Assembly (NCBI GenBank): GCA_038322575.1 | Contig: JBBQGB010000050.1 | Coordinates: 1-25,091 of the forward strand | DNA: 25,091 bases | DNA from: JACMOY01 sp038322575 | GTDB lineage: Bacteria; Actinomycetota; Actinomycetes; Actinomycetales; Angustibacteraceae | Reading direction: 5' to 3' | Shown: positions 15,209 through 23,786 of the stretch, piece by piece | How the letters are laid out: each line of letters starts with the position of its first letter | Position numbering within the stretch: position 1 is the first letter of the stretch | Made by a program: the position numbers and the translations under genes | The notes under the pieces: model-generated | The model's input: the letters and a program-made list of their open reading frames with translations, nothing else | What the model was told of the DNA's origin: nothing | Database searches by the model: none

Positions 15209-15561
15209 GAGGCGCCGCGCTGCGTGCGCTGGGCCTGGACCTGCTGGCGGTGCTCGTGTTCGCCGCGATCGGGCGACGCAGCCACGCCGAGGGCCTGACG
15301 GCGGCCGGAGTCCTGGTGACCGTCTGGCCGTTCGCGGCGGGCACCCTCATCGGGTGGGCGGCATCCCGCGGGTGGCGCGCGCCGACGTCCGTCCTGGCGA
15401 CGGGGGTGCCGGTGTGGGTGGCGACCGTTGCGGTGGGCATGGTGCTGCGCCGATCCACAGGCGAGGGTACCGCCGTGTCGTTCGTGGTCGTCGCGACGGT
15501 CGTGCTGGCGGTGCTGCTGCTCGGCTGGCGGGCCGCCGCCCGCCGGCTCGCCAGCCGCTAG
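15205..15561 (+). CDS. DUF3054 family membrane protein
   Basis: A 118-residue hydrophobic protein with four predicted membrane segments (about 6-21, 31-52, 60-80 and 88-110) and short Arg-rich loops. The sequence DLLAVLVFAAIGRRSHAEG near the N-terminus and the Trp-Pro-Phe around residue 41 are the conserved features of DUF3054 proteins, whose function is unknown. The GTG at 15205 overlaps the esterase TGA (GTGA), so it is translationally coupled and probably the last gene of the unit. Its TAG stop overlaps the arc stop on the opposite strand. An in-frame ATG at 15151 would put 18 extra basic residues inside the esterase frame and is less likely. Confidence 0.8.
15558..15561. other. Shared CTAG: overlapping stop codons of convergent genes
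   Basis: TAG at 15559-15561 ends the DUF3054 gene, and the complement of CTA at 15558-15560 ends arc. The palindromic tetramer thus terminates both frames and leaves no room for a terminator. Confidence 0.9.
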
Positions 15562-17300
15562 AGGTACTGGCCGGTGTTGGCGACCGTGTCGATCGAGCGG
15601 CCCGGCTCGGTGCCCTTCTTGCCGGTGATCAGCGTGCGGATATAGACGATCCGCTCGCCCTTCTTGCCCGAGATGCGGGCCCAGTCGTCGGGGTTCGTGG
15701 TGTTGGGCAGGTCCTCGTTCTCCTTGAACTCGTCGACGCACGACTCGAGCAGGTGCTCGACCCGGATGCCGCGCTGCCCGGTGCCGAGGAAGTCCTTGAT
15801 CGCCATCTTCTTGGCCCGGTCGACGATGTTCTGCACCATGGCCCCGGAGTTGAAGTCCTTGAAGAACAGGACCTCCTTGTCGCCGTTGGCGTAGGTGACC
15901 TCGAGGAACCGGTTGTCGTCGATCTCGGAGTACATCCGCTCGACGGTCGCCTGGATCATCGCGTCGACCGTCGCCTGCGCCGACCCGCCGTTCTCGGCCA
16001 GGTCGGCCGCGTGCAGCGGAAGGTCGGGGGTGAGGTACTTGCCGAAGATGTCGCGCGACGCCTCGGCGTCCGGGCGCTCGATCTTGATCTTGACGTCGAG
16101 CCGGCCCGGCCGCAGGATCGCCGGGTCGATCATGTCCTCGCGGTTCGAGGCCCCGATGACGATGACGTTCTCGAGCCGCTCGACGCCGTCGATCTCGGAC
16201 AGCAGCTGCGGGACGATCGTGGTCTCGACGTCCGAGCTGACGCCGGACCCGCGGGTGCGGAACAGCGAGTCCATCTCGTCGAAGAAGACCACCACAGGCG
16301 TTCCGTCGGAGGCCTTCTCGCGCGCCCGCTGGAAGATCAGGCGGATGTGCCGCTCGGTCTCACCGACGTACTTGTTGAGCAGCTCGGGGCCCTTGATGTT
16401 CAGGAAGTACGACTTGCCGAGGGGCTGGCCGTTGATCTCGGCGACCTTGCGCGCCAGGGACGCCGCGACCGCCTTGGCGATCAGCGTCTTGCCGCACCCG
16501 GGCGGGCCGTAGAGCAGCACACCCTTGGGCGGGCGCAGCTTGTGCTCCTTGAACAGCTCGGGGTGCAGGTACGGCAGCTCGACCGCGTCGCGGATCTGGT
16601 CGATCTGGCCGCCGAGTCCGCCGATGTCCTCGTAGGCGATGTCGGGGACCTCCTCGAGGATCAGCTCCTCGACCTCGGCCTTCGGGATGCGCTCGTAGAC
16701 GAACCCGGCCCGCGGGTCCATCAGCAGGCCGTCACCCACGCGCATCTGCTGCTCTCGCAACGACTCCGCGATGCGGGCGACGCGCTCCTCGTCGGCGTGC
16801 CCGACCACCAGGACGCGGTCGGCACCCAGGTGCTCCTTGAGCGTCACGACCTCGCCGAGCTGCTCGAACCCGCGGACGAGGACGACGTTCATCGCCTCGT
16901 TCAGCAGCACCTCGCGCCCGGGCGAGAGCTCGTCCTGGCTCACGGCCGGGCTGACGGCGACGCGCATCTTGCGGCCCCCGGTCAGCACGTCGACCAGGCC
17001 GTCCTCGACCACCTCGACGATGGTGCCGAAGCCGGACGGCGGCTGGGCCAGCCGGTCGACCTCGGTCTTGAGCGTGACGATCTGGTCACGCGCGTCCTTG
17101 AGCGTGCGCACCAGCCGGTCGTTCTGCACGGTCGTCGACTCCAGCGACTGCTGCAGCTGCTCGACCCGCTGCTCCAGGCCGTGCAGCCGGGTGGGCGAGT
17201 CGGCGAGGCGACGGCGCAGCACGGCGACCTCGCTCTCGGCCATCCGCAGCTGGCGGACCAGCTCGGCGTCAGGACCGCGTGCGTCGTCGGCAGTACTCAT
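15558..17300 (-). CDS. arc: Proteasomal AAA+ ATPase ARC/Mpa
   Basis: A hexameric unfoldase that recognises Pup through its coiled coil and feeds substrates into the 20S core. The 580 residues contain an N-terminal coiled coil (about 10-85), the OB-fold interdomain (about 88-215) with LTGGRKMRV, and the AAA domain with Walker A GPPGCGKT (265-272), Walker B FFDEMDS (339-345) and an Arg-finger region after it. The C-terminus Gly-Gln-Tyr-Leu is the penultimate-Tyr motif that docks into the alpha ring. The ATG at 17300 has GAGAGG 8 nt upstream; frames running further upstream lie inside the trmI region. It is separated from dop by a plus-strand island of four genes. Confidence 0.97.
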   Translation of the reverse strand: MSTADDARGPDAELVRQLRMAESEVAVLRRRLADSPTRLHGLEQRVEQLQQSLESTTVQNDRLVRTLKDARDQIVTLKTEVDRLAQPPSGFGTIVEVVEDGLVDVLTGGRKMRVAVSPAVSQDELSPGREVLLNEAMNVVLVRGFEQLGEVVTLKEHLGADRVLVVGHADEERVARIAESLREQQMRVGDGLLMDPRAGFVYERIPKAEVEELILEEVPDIAYEDIGGLGGQIDQIRDAVELPYLHPELFKEHKLRPPKGVLLYGPPGCGKTLIAKAVAASLARKVAEINGQPLGKSYFLNIKGPELLNKYVGETERHIRLIFQRAREKASDGTPVVVFFDEMDSLFRTRGSGVSSDVETTIVPQLLSEIDGVERLENVIVIGASNREDMIDPAILRPGRLDVKIKIERPDAEASRDIFGKYLTPDLPLHAADLAENGGSAQATVDAMIQATVERMYSEIDDNRFLEVTYANGDKEVLFFKDFNSGAMVQNIVDRAKKMAIKDFLGTGQRGIRVEHLLESCVDEFKENEDLPNTTNPDDWARISGKKGERIVYIRTLITGKKGTEPGRSIDTVANTGQYL

Positions 17301-17335
17301 CTGGCGTGCCTCTCGGTCGGACGACCCAAGATCCG

Positions 17336-17341
17336 ACACTA
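17336..17341 (-). promoter_or_regulatory. Candidate arc -10 element overlapping trmI stop
   Basis: TAGTGT on the minus strand. Its first three bases are the TAG stop codon of trmI (17339-17341). Transcription would start near 17329 and leave a leader of about 28 nt containing the arc ribosome binding site. Confidence 0.4.
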
Positions 17342-18343
17342 ACCCGCGTCGGTGTCCGCTGCCGGGTCTGAAACGCCGATGTCGCGCCGGACCCGCCGGA
17401 TCTTCTTCTCCGACACCGGGCGCTCGCCGAGCTCCTCGGGCGACCAGTCGTCGCTGTCGTAGCCCTTCGAGGGACGTCGGCGGCGCAGCGGCGGGCTCAC
17501 GCCGTCCGCGAGGCGCCGGGTGGTGACCAGGAACCCCGTGTGCCCCACCATCCGGTGCTGCGGACGGACCGCCAGGCCCTCGAGGTGCCACCCGCGCACG
17601 AGCGACTCCCAGGCCTGCGGCTCGGTGAACTGCCCGTGCGCCCGGGCCGCCTCGGCGACCCGCGAGAGCTGGGTCGCGGTGGCGACATAGCAGATCAGCA
17701 CACCGCCCGGCGCGAGCGCGGTGCCGACCTCGTCCAGGCACTCCCAGGGCGCGAGCATGTCGAGGACCACCCGGTCGACGCTGCCGGGACCGCACACCAG
17801 CGGCAGGACGTCCTGCAGGTCGCCGACCTCCAACCGCCAGGCGGGGTGCTCGCCGCCGAAGAACTCCCCGACGTTGCCGCGGGCGATGTCGGCGAAGTCC
17901 GCGCGCCGCTCGATGCTGACCAGCGACCCCTTCTCGCCCACCGCTCGCAGCAGCGACATGGTCAGGGCGCCGGACCCCACCCCCGCCTCGACCACGCGCG
18001 CGCCGGGGTAGATGTCGGCCATCGCCACGATCTGGCCCGCGTCCTTGGGGTAGACCACGGCGGCGCCGCGTGGCATCGACAGCACGTAGTCGGCCAGCAG
18101 CGGGCGCAGCGCGAGGTACTCGATCCCGGCCGTGTTGGTGACGACGCTGCCCTCGGGTGCGCCGATCAGGGCCTCGTGGGCGAACCAGCCCGCGTGGGTG
18201 TGGAAGGACCGGTCCGGCGACAGGGTGATCGTGTGCAGGCGGCCCTTCGGGTCGGTCAGCTGCACCCGGTCGCCCACCGCGAGCGGACCGCGTCGCCGAG
18301 CGACCCCGAACGCCTCGTCGTCACCGCTTGCTCGCGAGGTCAT
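17339..18343 (-). CDS. trmI: tRNA (adenine-58-N1)-methyltransferase
   Basis: This enzyme methylates N1 of A58 in the T-loop of tRNA. The 334 residues match the actinobacterial TrmI type (Rv2118c in M. tuberculosis). There is an N-terminal beta domain (about 18-90), then PKDAGQIVAMADIYPGARVVEAGVGSGALT, with the SAM-binding motif at 119-128, an acidic strand-2 end (SIERR), and DMLAPWE (195-201), which supplies the catalytic acidic residue. A basic, disordered C-terminal tail of about 50 residues (RRRRPSKGY, KKIRRVRR) may help bind tRNA. The ATG at 18343 follows TAGACT by 8 nt. The gene lies between arc and the M50 protease, as in relatives. Confidence 0.93.
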   Translation of the reverse strand: MTSRASGDDEAFGVARRRGPLAVGDRVQLTDPKGRLHTITLSPDRSFHTHAGWFAHEALIGAPEGSVVTNTAGIEYLALRPLLADYVLSMPRGAAVVYPKDAGQIVAMADIYPGARVVEAGVGSGALTMSLLRAVGEKGSLVSIERRADFADIARGNVGEFFGGEHPAWRLEVGDLQDVLPLVCGPGSVDRVVLDMLAPWECLDEVGTALAPGGVLICYVATATQLSRVAEAARAHGQFTEPQAWESLVRGWHLEGLAVRPQHRMVGHTGFLVTTRRLADGVSPPLRRRRPSKGYDSDDWSPEELGERPVSEKKIRRVRRDIGVSDPAADTDAG

Positions 18344-18351
18344 GGGGGCGA

Positions 18352-18357
18352 AGTCTA
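18352..18357 (-). promoter_or_regulatory. Candidate -10 element for leaderless trmI mRNA, made from the upstream stop codon
   Basis: TAGACT on the minus strand ends 8 nt before the trmI ATG (18343). Its first three bases are the TAG stop of the M50 protease gene (18355-18357). Confidence 0.5.
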
Positions 18358-19470
18358 GGTGCGGCCGGTGACGGCGTCGGCCAGCCGCTGCCCCGCGGCC
18401 AGTCCGACGACGTCCCCGCCCGGACCCACCACCACGTACGAGTACGCGGGGCGCTGCGACAGCGCGCTCAGCACGTCGGCGCCGGACGCGGTCGAGAGCA
18501 ACGTCACCGACGGGTCGAGCACCGTCATCACGGCGGCCAGCGGGGTGCCCAGCGGAGGCTGCCCCGACGCGGCCAGGTCGCGGCGCGCCTGCGGGCTCAG
18601 CACCCCCACCGGCCGGCCGAGGTCGTCCAGCGCCACGACGTGGGCGGGGTCGGCGGGGTCGATCGTCTGCCAGGCGGACGACGACGCGGGGCTCGCGACG
18701 GCGGGCGCGGTGAGCGTCGCCAGGTCGAGCCGGTCGGCGCTCGCGTGCATCCGGCCGACGGCGATCGCCGCCGTGGCGCCCTGCCAGAGCATGCCGACGA
18801 TGAGCACCGACCAGATGATGCTGGTCAGGTCGGGCGGGCGGCCCTGCAGCAGCGGCCGACCGAGGGTCCACGCCAGCACCAGCACCGCCACCGCGCGTCC
18901 GCACCAGCCGGCGACGACGGTGCCGCGCCAGCGCTGACCGGTGGCGGCCCACACCGCCGACTCGACCAGGCGCCCGCCGTCCAGGGGCAGACCCGGGGCC
19001 AGGTTGAACACCGCGACGAGCCCGTTGGTGGCCACCAGGGCCACGACGAGCAGGCGGCCCACTCCCCCGTCGAGCTGGGTGAGGAGCGCGAGCCCGAGCA
19101 GGGCGAGCAGCCCGTTCGACAGCGGGCCGACCACGGCGACCACCGCGCCGCGCGCCGCCGTCGGCGCGTGGTCCTCGAACTGCGTGTGCCCGCCCCACAG
19201 CGTGGCGACGATCTCCTTCACCTTCATGCCCAGGGCGATCGCCGCGCCGGCGTGGGCGAGCTCGTGGACGAGCACCGAGACCAGCAGCAGCACGACGAAG
19301 GCGCCCGCGACGACGTAGGTGGCCGGGCGGCCCACGTCGGAGGCGCGCGCCACTGCCGGCTCGAACGCGAGCATCACGACCGCGGCCACGACGAACCACG
19401 ACGGCGCGACGTAGATCGGCACGCCCAGCACCCGGCCGATCGCGATGCCCGGACGTCGTGGTGAGGCCAT
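18355..19470 (-). CDS. M50-family (site-2-type) intramembrane metalloprotease with CBS domains
   Basis: A 371-residue membrane zinc protease. The zinc site is His69-Glu-Leu-Ala-His73 within a membrane segment, and the third ligand lies in Asn156-Leu-Ala-Pro-Gly-Leu-Pro-Leu-Asp164-Gly-Gly. Four to six helices occupy residues 20-230. The remaining about 130 residues resemble a pair of CBS domains, which usually sense adenosine nucleotides; this is the layout of Rip3-type and archaeal S2P proteases. S2P proteins cleave membrane-bound anti-sigma factors or signal-peptide remnants, but no anti-sigma gene is nearby. The ATG at 19470 has TACGAT 6 nt upstream. It is divergent from the RecB-like gene and upstream of trmI. 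Confidence 0.9.
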   Translation of the reverse strand: MASPRRPGIAIGRVLGVPIYVAPSWFVVAAVVMLAFEPAVARASDVGRPATYVVAGAFVVLLLVSVLVHELAHAGAAIALGMKVKEIVATLWGGHTQFEDHAPTAARGAVVAVVGPLSNGLLALLGLALLTQLDGGVGRLLVVALVATNGLVAVFNLAPGLPLDGGRLVESAVWAATGQRWRGTVVAGWCGRAVAVLVLAWTLGRPLLQGRPPDLTSIIWSVLIVGMLWQGATAAIAVGRMHASADRLDLATLTAPAVASPASSSAWQTIDPADPAHVVALDDLGRPVGVLSPQARRDLAASGQPPLGTPLAAVMTVLDPSVTLLSTASGADVLSALSQRPAYSYVVVGPGGDVVGLAAGQRLADAVTGRT

Positions 19471-19476
19471 CTGCCA

Positions 19477-19482
19477 ATCGTA
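19477..19482 (-). promoter_or_regulatory. Candidate -10 element for leaderless M50 protease mRNA
   Basis: TACGAT on the minus strand ends 6 nt before the ATG at 19470. The divergent RecB-like gene has a similar element at 19528, so two leaderless promoters share a 69-nt gap. Confidence 0.55.
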
Positions 19483-19527
19483 GGTGCGGCTCCCGCGGTC
19501 GTCGGCACCGCTGTCGGTGGTGGGGCC

Positions 19528-19533
19528 TAGCGT
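19528..19533 (+). promoter_or_regulatory. Candidate -10 element for leaderless RecB-like nuclease mRNA
   Basis: TAGCGT ends 6 nt before the ATG at 19540, with only CGGGGC between them. Confidence 0.55.
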
Positions 19534-19539
19534 CGGGGC

Positions 19540-20367
19540 ATGTCATCGACCGAGCTCGCGACCCCGCGCGCGTCGCTGTCACCGAGCCGCGCGGCGGACT
19601 TCATGCGCTGCCCGCTGCTGTACCGGTTCCGGACGGTCGACCGCCTGCCCCAGGTGCCCAGCCCGGCCGCGGTGCGCGGCACCGTGGTCCACGCCGTCCT
19701 CGAGCGGTTGTTCGACCTGCCCGCACCCGAGCGCACCCTGTCGGCGGCCCGGGCGCTGCTCGGGCCGCAGTGGCAGCGGCTGCTCGACGACGACCCCGAG
19801 CTGGCGTCGATGTTCCCGACCGACGACGGCGCCGAGCTGGCGCGGTGGCTGGCGTCGGCCGACGTGCTGCTAGAGACCTGGTTCACCCTCGAGGACCCCA
19901 CCCGGCTCGAGCCGGCCGAGCGCGAGCTCTACGTCGAGACGACCCTCGAGGACGGCCTGGTCCTGCGCGGGTACGTCGACCGGCTCGACGTGGCACCCAC
20001 CGGTGAGGTGCGCGTCGTCGACTACAAGACGGGGCGAGCGCCGGGCGAGGCGTTCGAGGCCAGGGCCCTGTTCCAGATGCGGTTCTACGCGCTGGTCCTG
20101 TGGCGCACCAGGGGGGTCGTGCCGCGGTCGCTGCAGCTGGTCTACCTCGGCGACGGTCAGGTGCTGCGCTTCACCCCCGACGAGGCCGAGCTGCTGGCCA
20201 CCGAGCGCATGCTGCGGGCGCTGTGGCAGGCGATCGAGCTGGCCTCCGCCACCGGCGACTGGCGACCCTCGCCCGGCCGCCTGTGCGACTGGTGCGACCA
20301 TCGGGCCCTGTGCCCGGCGTTCGGCGGGACGCCCCCACCCCTGCCCCCTGCCCCGCTGCCACGGTGA
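19540..20367 (+). CDS. RecB-family PD-(D/E)XK nuclease with Fe-S cysteines
   Basis: A 275-residue stand-alone nuclease of the RecB/AddB/Cas4-like superfamily, the apparent counterpart of Rv2119, which sits beside trmI in mycobacteria. The nuclease core is seen in GTVVHAVLERLF (His51), GYVDRLD (Asp147) and VVDYKTGR (Asp161, Lys163). Four cysteines, Cys24 near the N-terminus and Cys249, Cys252 and Cys258 at the C-terminus (LCDWCDHRALC), match the split 4Fe-4S cluster arrangement of Cas4 and AddB. The tail is proline-rich. There is no helicase domain and no CRISPR array nearby, so a general DNA-repair role is likelier than CRISPR adaptation; this is inference. The ATG start is set by the leaderless promoter. 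Confidence 0.88.
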   Translation: MSSTELATPRASLSPSRAADFMRCPLLYRFRTVDRLPQVPSPAAVRGTVVHAVLERLFDLPAPERTLSAARALLGPQWQRLLDDDPELASMFPTDDGAELARWLASADVLLETWFTLEDPTRLEPAERELYVETTLEDGLVLRGYVDRLDVAPTGEVRVVDYKTGRAPGEAFEARALFQMRFYALVLWRTRGVVPRSLQLVYLGDGQVLRFTPDEAELLATERMLRALWQAIELASATGDWRPSPGRLCDWCDHRALCPAFGGTPPPLPPAPLPR

Positions 20368-20447
20368 GCGCCCGGGGGCGGGTCCCAGGGTGGGCTCAGG
20401 GTGATACCTGGTCGCCGCGGCGGTCCCGCGTCCCCGACGATGGGGGC

Positions 20448-21233
20448 GTGGACGACATCGACAGCAGCATCATCGACCGGCAGAGCACGGCGACCGAGGC
20501 GGTGGCCAGCGCGCGCGCCCTGGTGAAGGTCTACGGCCGGGGCGAGGGCGAGGTGCGCGCCCTGGACGGCATCGACGTCGACCTCGGTCGCGGGCGGTTC
20601 ACCGCGATCCTCGGGCCGTCGGGGTCGGGCAAGTCGACCCTGATGCACTGCATGGCGGCGCTGGACACCCCGACGTCGGGCAGCGTCGTCCTGGACGGCG
20701 TCGAGGTGGCCGGGTTGCGCGACACCGCGCTCACCAGGCTGCGGCGCGACCGCGTGGGGTTCGTCTTCCAGTCGTTCAACCTGGTGCCGACCCTGACCGC
20801 CCGCGAGAACATCACGCTGCCGATGGACATCGCCGGCCGCCGGGTGGACGACGCGTGGTTCGACCTGATCGTCGACACGATCGGCCTGCGCGACCGGCTC
20901 AGCCACCGCCCCAGCGAGCTGTCGGGGGGCCAGCAGCAGCGGGTGGCCGTCGCCCGCGCGCTGACCAGCCGGCCGGCGATCGTCTTCGCCGACGAGCCCA
21001 CCGGCAACCTCGACTCGCGCGCCAGCGCCGAGATCCTGGGCTTCCTGCGCCGCTCGGTCGACGAGTTCGGCCAGTCCGTGGTGATCGTCACGCACGACGC
21101 GGTCGCCGCCGGGTACGCCGACCGGGCCCTGTTCCTCGCCGACGGCAGGATCGTCGACGAGATGGCCGACCCCTCGTCGGCGTCCGTGCTCGACCGGATG
21201 AAGTCCTTCGACGGCGCCGGCCGGCGGTCCTGA
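20448..21233 (+). CDS. ABC transporter ATP-binding protein (LolD/MacB type)
   Basis: This 261-residue ATPase belongs to the family that partners FtsX-type permeases. Walker A is GPSGSGKST (56-64), the Q-loop is FVFQSFNLVPTLTA, the signature is LSGGQQQR, Walker B is IVFADEPTGNLDS and the H-loop is IVTHD. The GTG at 20448 (Met-Asp-Asp-Ile-Asp) is the likeliest start. No Shine-Dalgarno is visible; the GACGAT ending 6 nt upstream is a degenerate form of the leaderless arrangement seen elsewhere in this window. The stop and the permease ATG overlap by one base (TGATG), so the two genes form an operon. It probably powers export or lipoprotein extraction rather than import, because no solute-binding protein is present. 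Confidence 0.92.
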   Translation: MDDIDSSIIDRQSTATEAVASARALVKVYGRGEGEVRALDGIDVDLGRGRFTAILGPSGSGKSTLMHCMAALDTPTSGSVVLDGVEVAGLRDTALTRLRRDRVGFVFQSFNLVPTLTARENITLPMDIAGRRVDDAWFDLIVDTIGLRDRLSHRPSELSGGQQQRVAVARALTSRPAIVFADEPTGNLDSRASAEILGFLRRSVDEFGQSVVIVTHDAVAAGYADRALFLADGRIVDEMADPSSASVLDRMKSFDGAGRRS

Positions 21234-23773
21234 TGCTGCGCGTCACGATCAAGGGCGTGCGCGGCCACCTGCTGCGCTTCGTCCTGACGACCGCGTCGGT
21301 CATGCTCGGCGTCGCCTTCGTGGCCGGCACCTTCGTGCTCACCGACAGCCTGCAGGCGACCTTCGACCAGATCGCCGGCGCGGCGTCGGCCGGCACCGAC
21401 GTCGTGGTGCGCGGCGACGTCCGCGGCGACGGCGGCCAGAACGGTGACCTGCGTCAGCCGCTGCCGGTGGCGCTGGCCGACCGGGTCGCTGCCGTCGACG
21501 GCGTCAGGGGCGCCTACCCCGCGCTGCAGGGCACCGCCGTGCTCGTGGGCCGCGACGGCACGGCCGTGCGCAACGGGGGCGCTCCCTCGTTCGGCTTCGA
21601 CTTCCGGGCCGACGACCCCGCGCTGCCGCTGGTGAGGGGACGCGGGCCGACGTCCCGCTCCGAGGTGGCGGTCGAGAGCTCGACGCTGACCAAGTCGGGG
21701 CTGGGCATCGGCGACCGCACCCGCCTGGTGGTCGCCGGCGCCGTCCAACCGGTGACGATCGTCGGCGAGGTGCGGTTCGCGAGCGGCGCGGCCGGGGCCA
21801 CGTTCGTCGTCGTCGACCGGGCGTCGGCCCAGCGGTGGTTCGCCGCCGACGGCACGGTGCAGCAGATCACGGTCCGGGCCGACACCGGGGTGAGCCCGCA
21901 GGTGGTGCGCGACCGCGTCGCGTCAGCCCTGCCGGCGGGGGTCAGCGCGATCACCGCGCAGACCTACTCGGCCGAGCAGCGTCAGCAGTTCGCCAGCGGC
22001 CTCGGCTTCGTCAACACCTTCCTGCTGGTGTTCGCCGGCGTCAGCCTGTTCGTCGGCGCGTTCATCATCGCCAACACGTTCTCGATGCTGGTGGCCCAGC
22101 GCACGCGCGAGCTGGCGCTGCTGCGGGCCGTCGGAGCGAGCCGCCGGCAGGTGATGCGCGTCGTCCTGGGCGAGGCGGCCGTCGTCGGCCTGGCCGGGGG
22201 CGGGCTCGGGCTGCTCGTCGGGCTGGGGCTGGCCGCGGGGCTGCAGGCGTTCATCCGCACGTTCGGCCTCGACATCAGCGGCGGTCTGCCGGTGCAGACC
22301 CGCACGGTGGTGGTCAGCCTGCTGATCGGTCTGGTCGTCACGACCGCGTCCGCGACGCTGCCGGCGCTGCGGGCCGCGCGGATCGCACCCGTGGCCGCGA
22401 TGCGCGACGACGTCGCGATCCCCGAGCGCAGCCTGCGGCTGCGGGCCGTCGTCGGCACCGCCCTGCTCGCCCTGGGCGCCGCCGCGATGGCCTACGCGGT
22501 GGTCGTCCTGGACGGCAGGAGCGCCGGCATCCTGCTCGGCCTGGGTGCCGCCCTGGCGTTCTTCGGCCTGGTCGTGGCTGCGCCGCTGCTGTCGCGGCCG
22601 GTCATCCACGTCCTCGCCGTCCCGTTCGTCGCGCTGTCGCGCACGATCGGCGGCCTGGCACGCGACAACACCCTGCGCAACCCGCGCCGGACGGCGACCA
22701 CGGCCATCTCGCTGATGATCGGGCTCGCCCTGGTGTCGGCGTTCTCGGTGCTGGCGGCCTCGACCCGGGCCTCGGTCGACGGGCTGGTCGACACCCAGCT
22801 GCGCGCCGACTTCATCCTCTCGGGTGGCACCTCGCCGTTCCCCGTCTCGGTGGCGCGCGACGCCGCCCGGCTCCCCGGCGTCGGCCAGGTGGTGGCGACC
22901 GCGTCGGTCCCGGTCGAGCTGGGCTCGGGCCCGACGTCCGCCACGACCTCGGGCGCGGCCGTGTCGGGCCGGGCGGTGGCCGAGGCGGTCGACCTCACCG
23001 TCACGTCGGGGGCCCTGTCCAGCGTGGACGCCGGGCAGCTGGCCGTCTCGACGTCGCTCGCCACGGCGCAGGGCCTGGCGGTCGGCGACACCGTGTCCGC
23101 CCGGGTCGGCGTGCTGCCCGCTCAGCGGCTGCGGGTCGGCGCGGTCTTCGAGGACTCCCAGATCGTCGGCAGCGACCTGCTGGTTCCCCTGTCGCTGTAC
23201 GCCACCGCGGTGCCGACGGCGTACCAGACGACGTTCTCGGCGCTGGTGACGGTCGCCCCCGGAGCCGGCGCCGACGCCGTGCGCGCCGAGCTGACCTCGC
23301 TGGTCAAACCCCAGCTGGTGATCTCGGTGCAGGACCGCGAGCAGTTCAAGGCCGCCCAGGCCGCCCAGATCAACCAGCTGCTGGCCATCGTCTACGTCCT
23401 GCTGGCCCTGTCGGTCGTCATCGCGGCGCTGGGGATCGTCAACACCCTTGCCCTGTCGGTGTTCGAGCGCACCCGTGAGATCGGCCTGCTGCGGGCGGTG
23501 GGCATGACCCGGCGGCAGCTGCGCTCGACGATCACCGTCGAGTCGGTCGTCACCGCCCTGTTCGGGGCCGTGCTGGGCACCGCCCTCGGCCTGACCCTCG
23601 GCGTGCTGCTGCAGCGGGTGCTGTCGGGACAGGGGCTGGGGACGCTCGCCGTGCCCTGGGCGCAGGTGCTGCTCACCTTCGTGCTCGCCGGCGTCGTGGG
23701 GGTCATCGCCTCGCTGCTGCCCGCGTGGCGCGCCAGCCGGTTGGACGTGCTGCGGGCGATCACCAGCGACTGA
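21233..23773 (+). CDS. ABC transporter permease with two FtsX domains (MacB-like)
   Basis: An 846-residue integral membrane protein with the duplicated FtsX layout of actinobacterial MacB-like/lipoprotein-release permeases. It has an N-terminal anchor (about 15-40), a large extracytoplasmic domain (about 45-255) and a first FtsX domain (about 256-385) with RTRELALLRAVGASRRQV. Next come a pair of linking helices with RNPRRTATTAISLMIG, a second extracytoplasmic domain (about 510-705) and a second FtsX domain (about 715-840) with FERTREIGLLRAVGMTRRQL. The two coupling-helix motifs are the sites that contact the ATPase encoded just upstream. The substrate is unknown; efflux of peptides or lipids is typical of the family. 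The stop lies 13 nt from the convergent HAD gene. Confidence 0.92.
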   Translation: MLRVTIKGVRGHLLRFVLTTASVMLGVAFVAGTFVLTDSLQATFDQIAGAASAGTDVVVRGDVRGDGGQNGDLRQPLPVALADRVAAVDGVRGAYPALQGTAVLVGRDGTAVRNGGAPSFGFDFRADDPALPLVRGRGPTSRSEVAVESSTLTKSGLGIGDRTRLVVAGAVQPVTIVGEVRFASGAAGATFVVVDRASAQRWFAADGTVQQITVRADTGVSPQVVRDRVASALPAGVSAITAQTYSAEQRQQFASGLGFVNTFLLVFAGVSLFVGAFIIANTFSMLVAQRTRELALLRAVGASRRQVMRVVLGEAAVVGLAGGGLGLLVGLGLAAGLQAFIRTFGLDISGGLPVQTRTVVVSLLIGLVVTTASATLPALRAARIAPVAAMRDDVAIPERSLRLRAVVGTALLALGAAAMAYAVVVLDGRSAGILLGLGAALAFFGLVVAAPLLSRPVIHVLAVPFVALSRTIGGLARDNTLRNPRRTATTAISLMIGLALVSAFSVLAASTRASVDGLVDTQLRADFILSGGTSPFPVSVARDAARLPGVGQVVATASVPVELGSGPTSATTSGAAVSGRAVAEAVDLTVTSGALSSVDAGQLAVSTSLATAQGLAVGDTVSARVGVLPAQRLRVGAVFEDSQIVGSDLLVPLSLYATAVPTAYQTTFSALVTVAPGAGADAVRAELTSLVKPQLVISVQDREQFKAAQAAQINQLLAIVYVLLALSVVIAALGIVNTLALSVFERTREIGLLRAVGMTRRQLRSTITVESVVTALFGAVLGTALGLTLGVLLQRVLSGQGLGTLAVPWAQVLLTFVLAGVVGVIASLLPAWRASRLDVLRAITSD

Positions 23774-23786
23774 GCCTCGCGCGGCG

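Noticed and set aside
19540..20367. The RecB-like nuclease as Cas4 of a CRISPR system.
   Set aside because: No cas genes or repeat arrays are present, and its place beside trmI matches the stand-alone Rv2119-type family.
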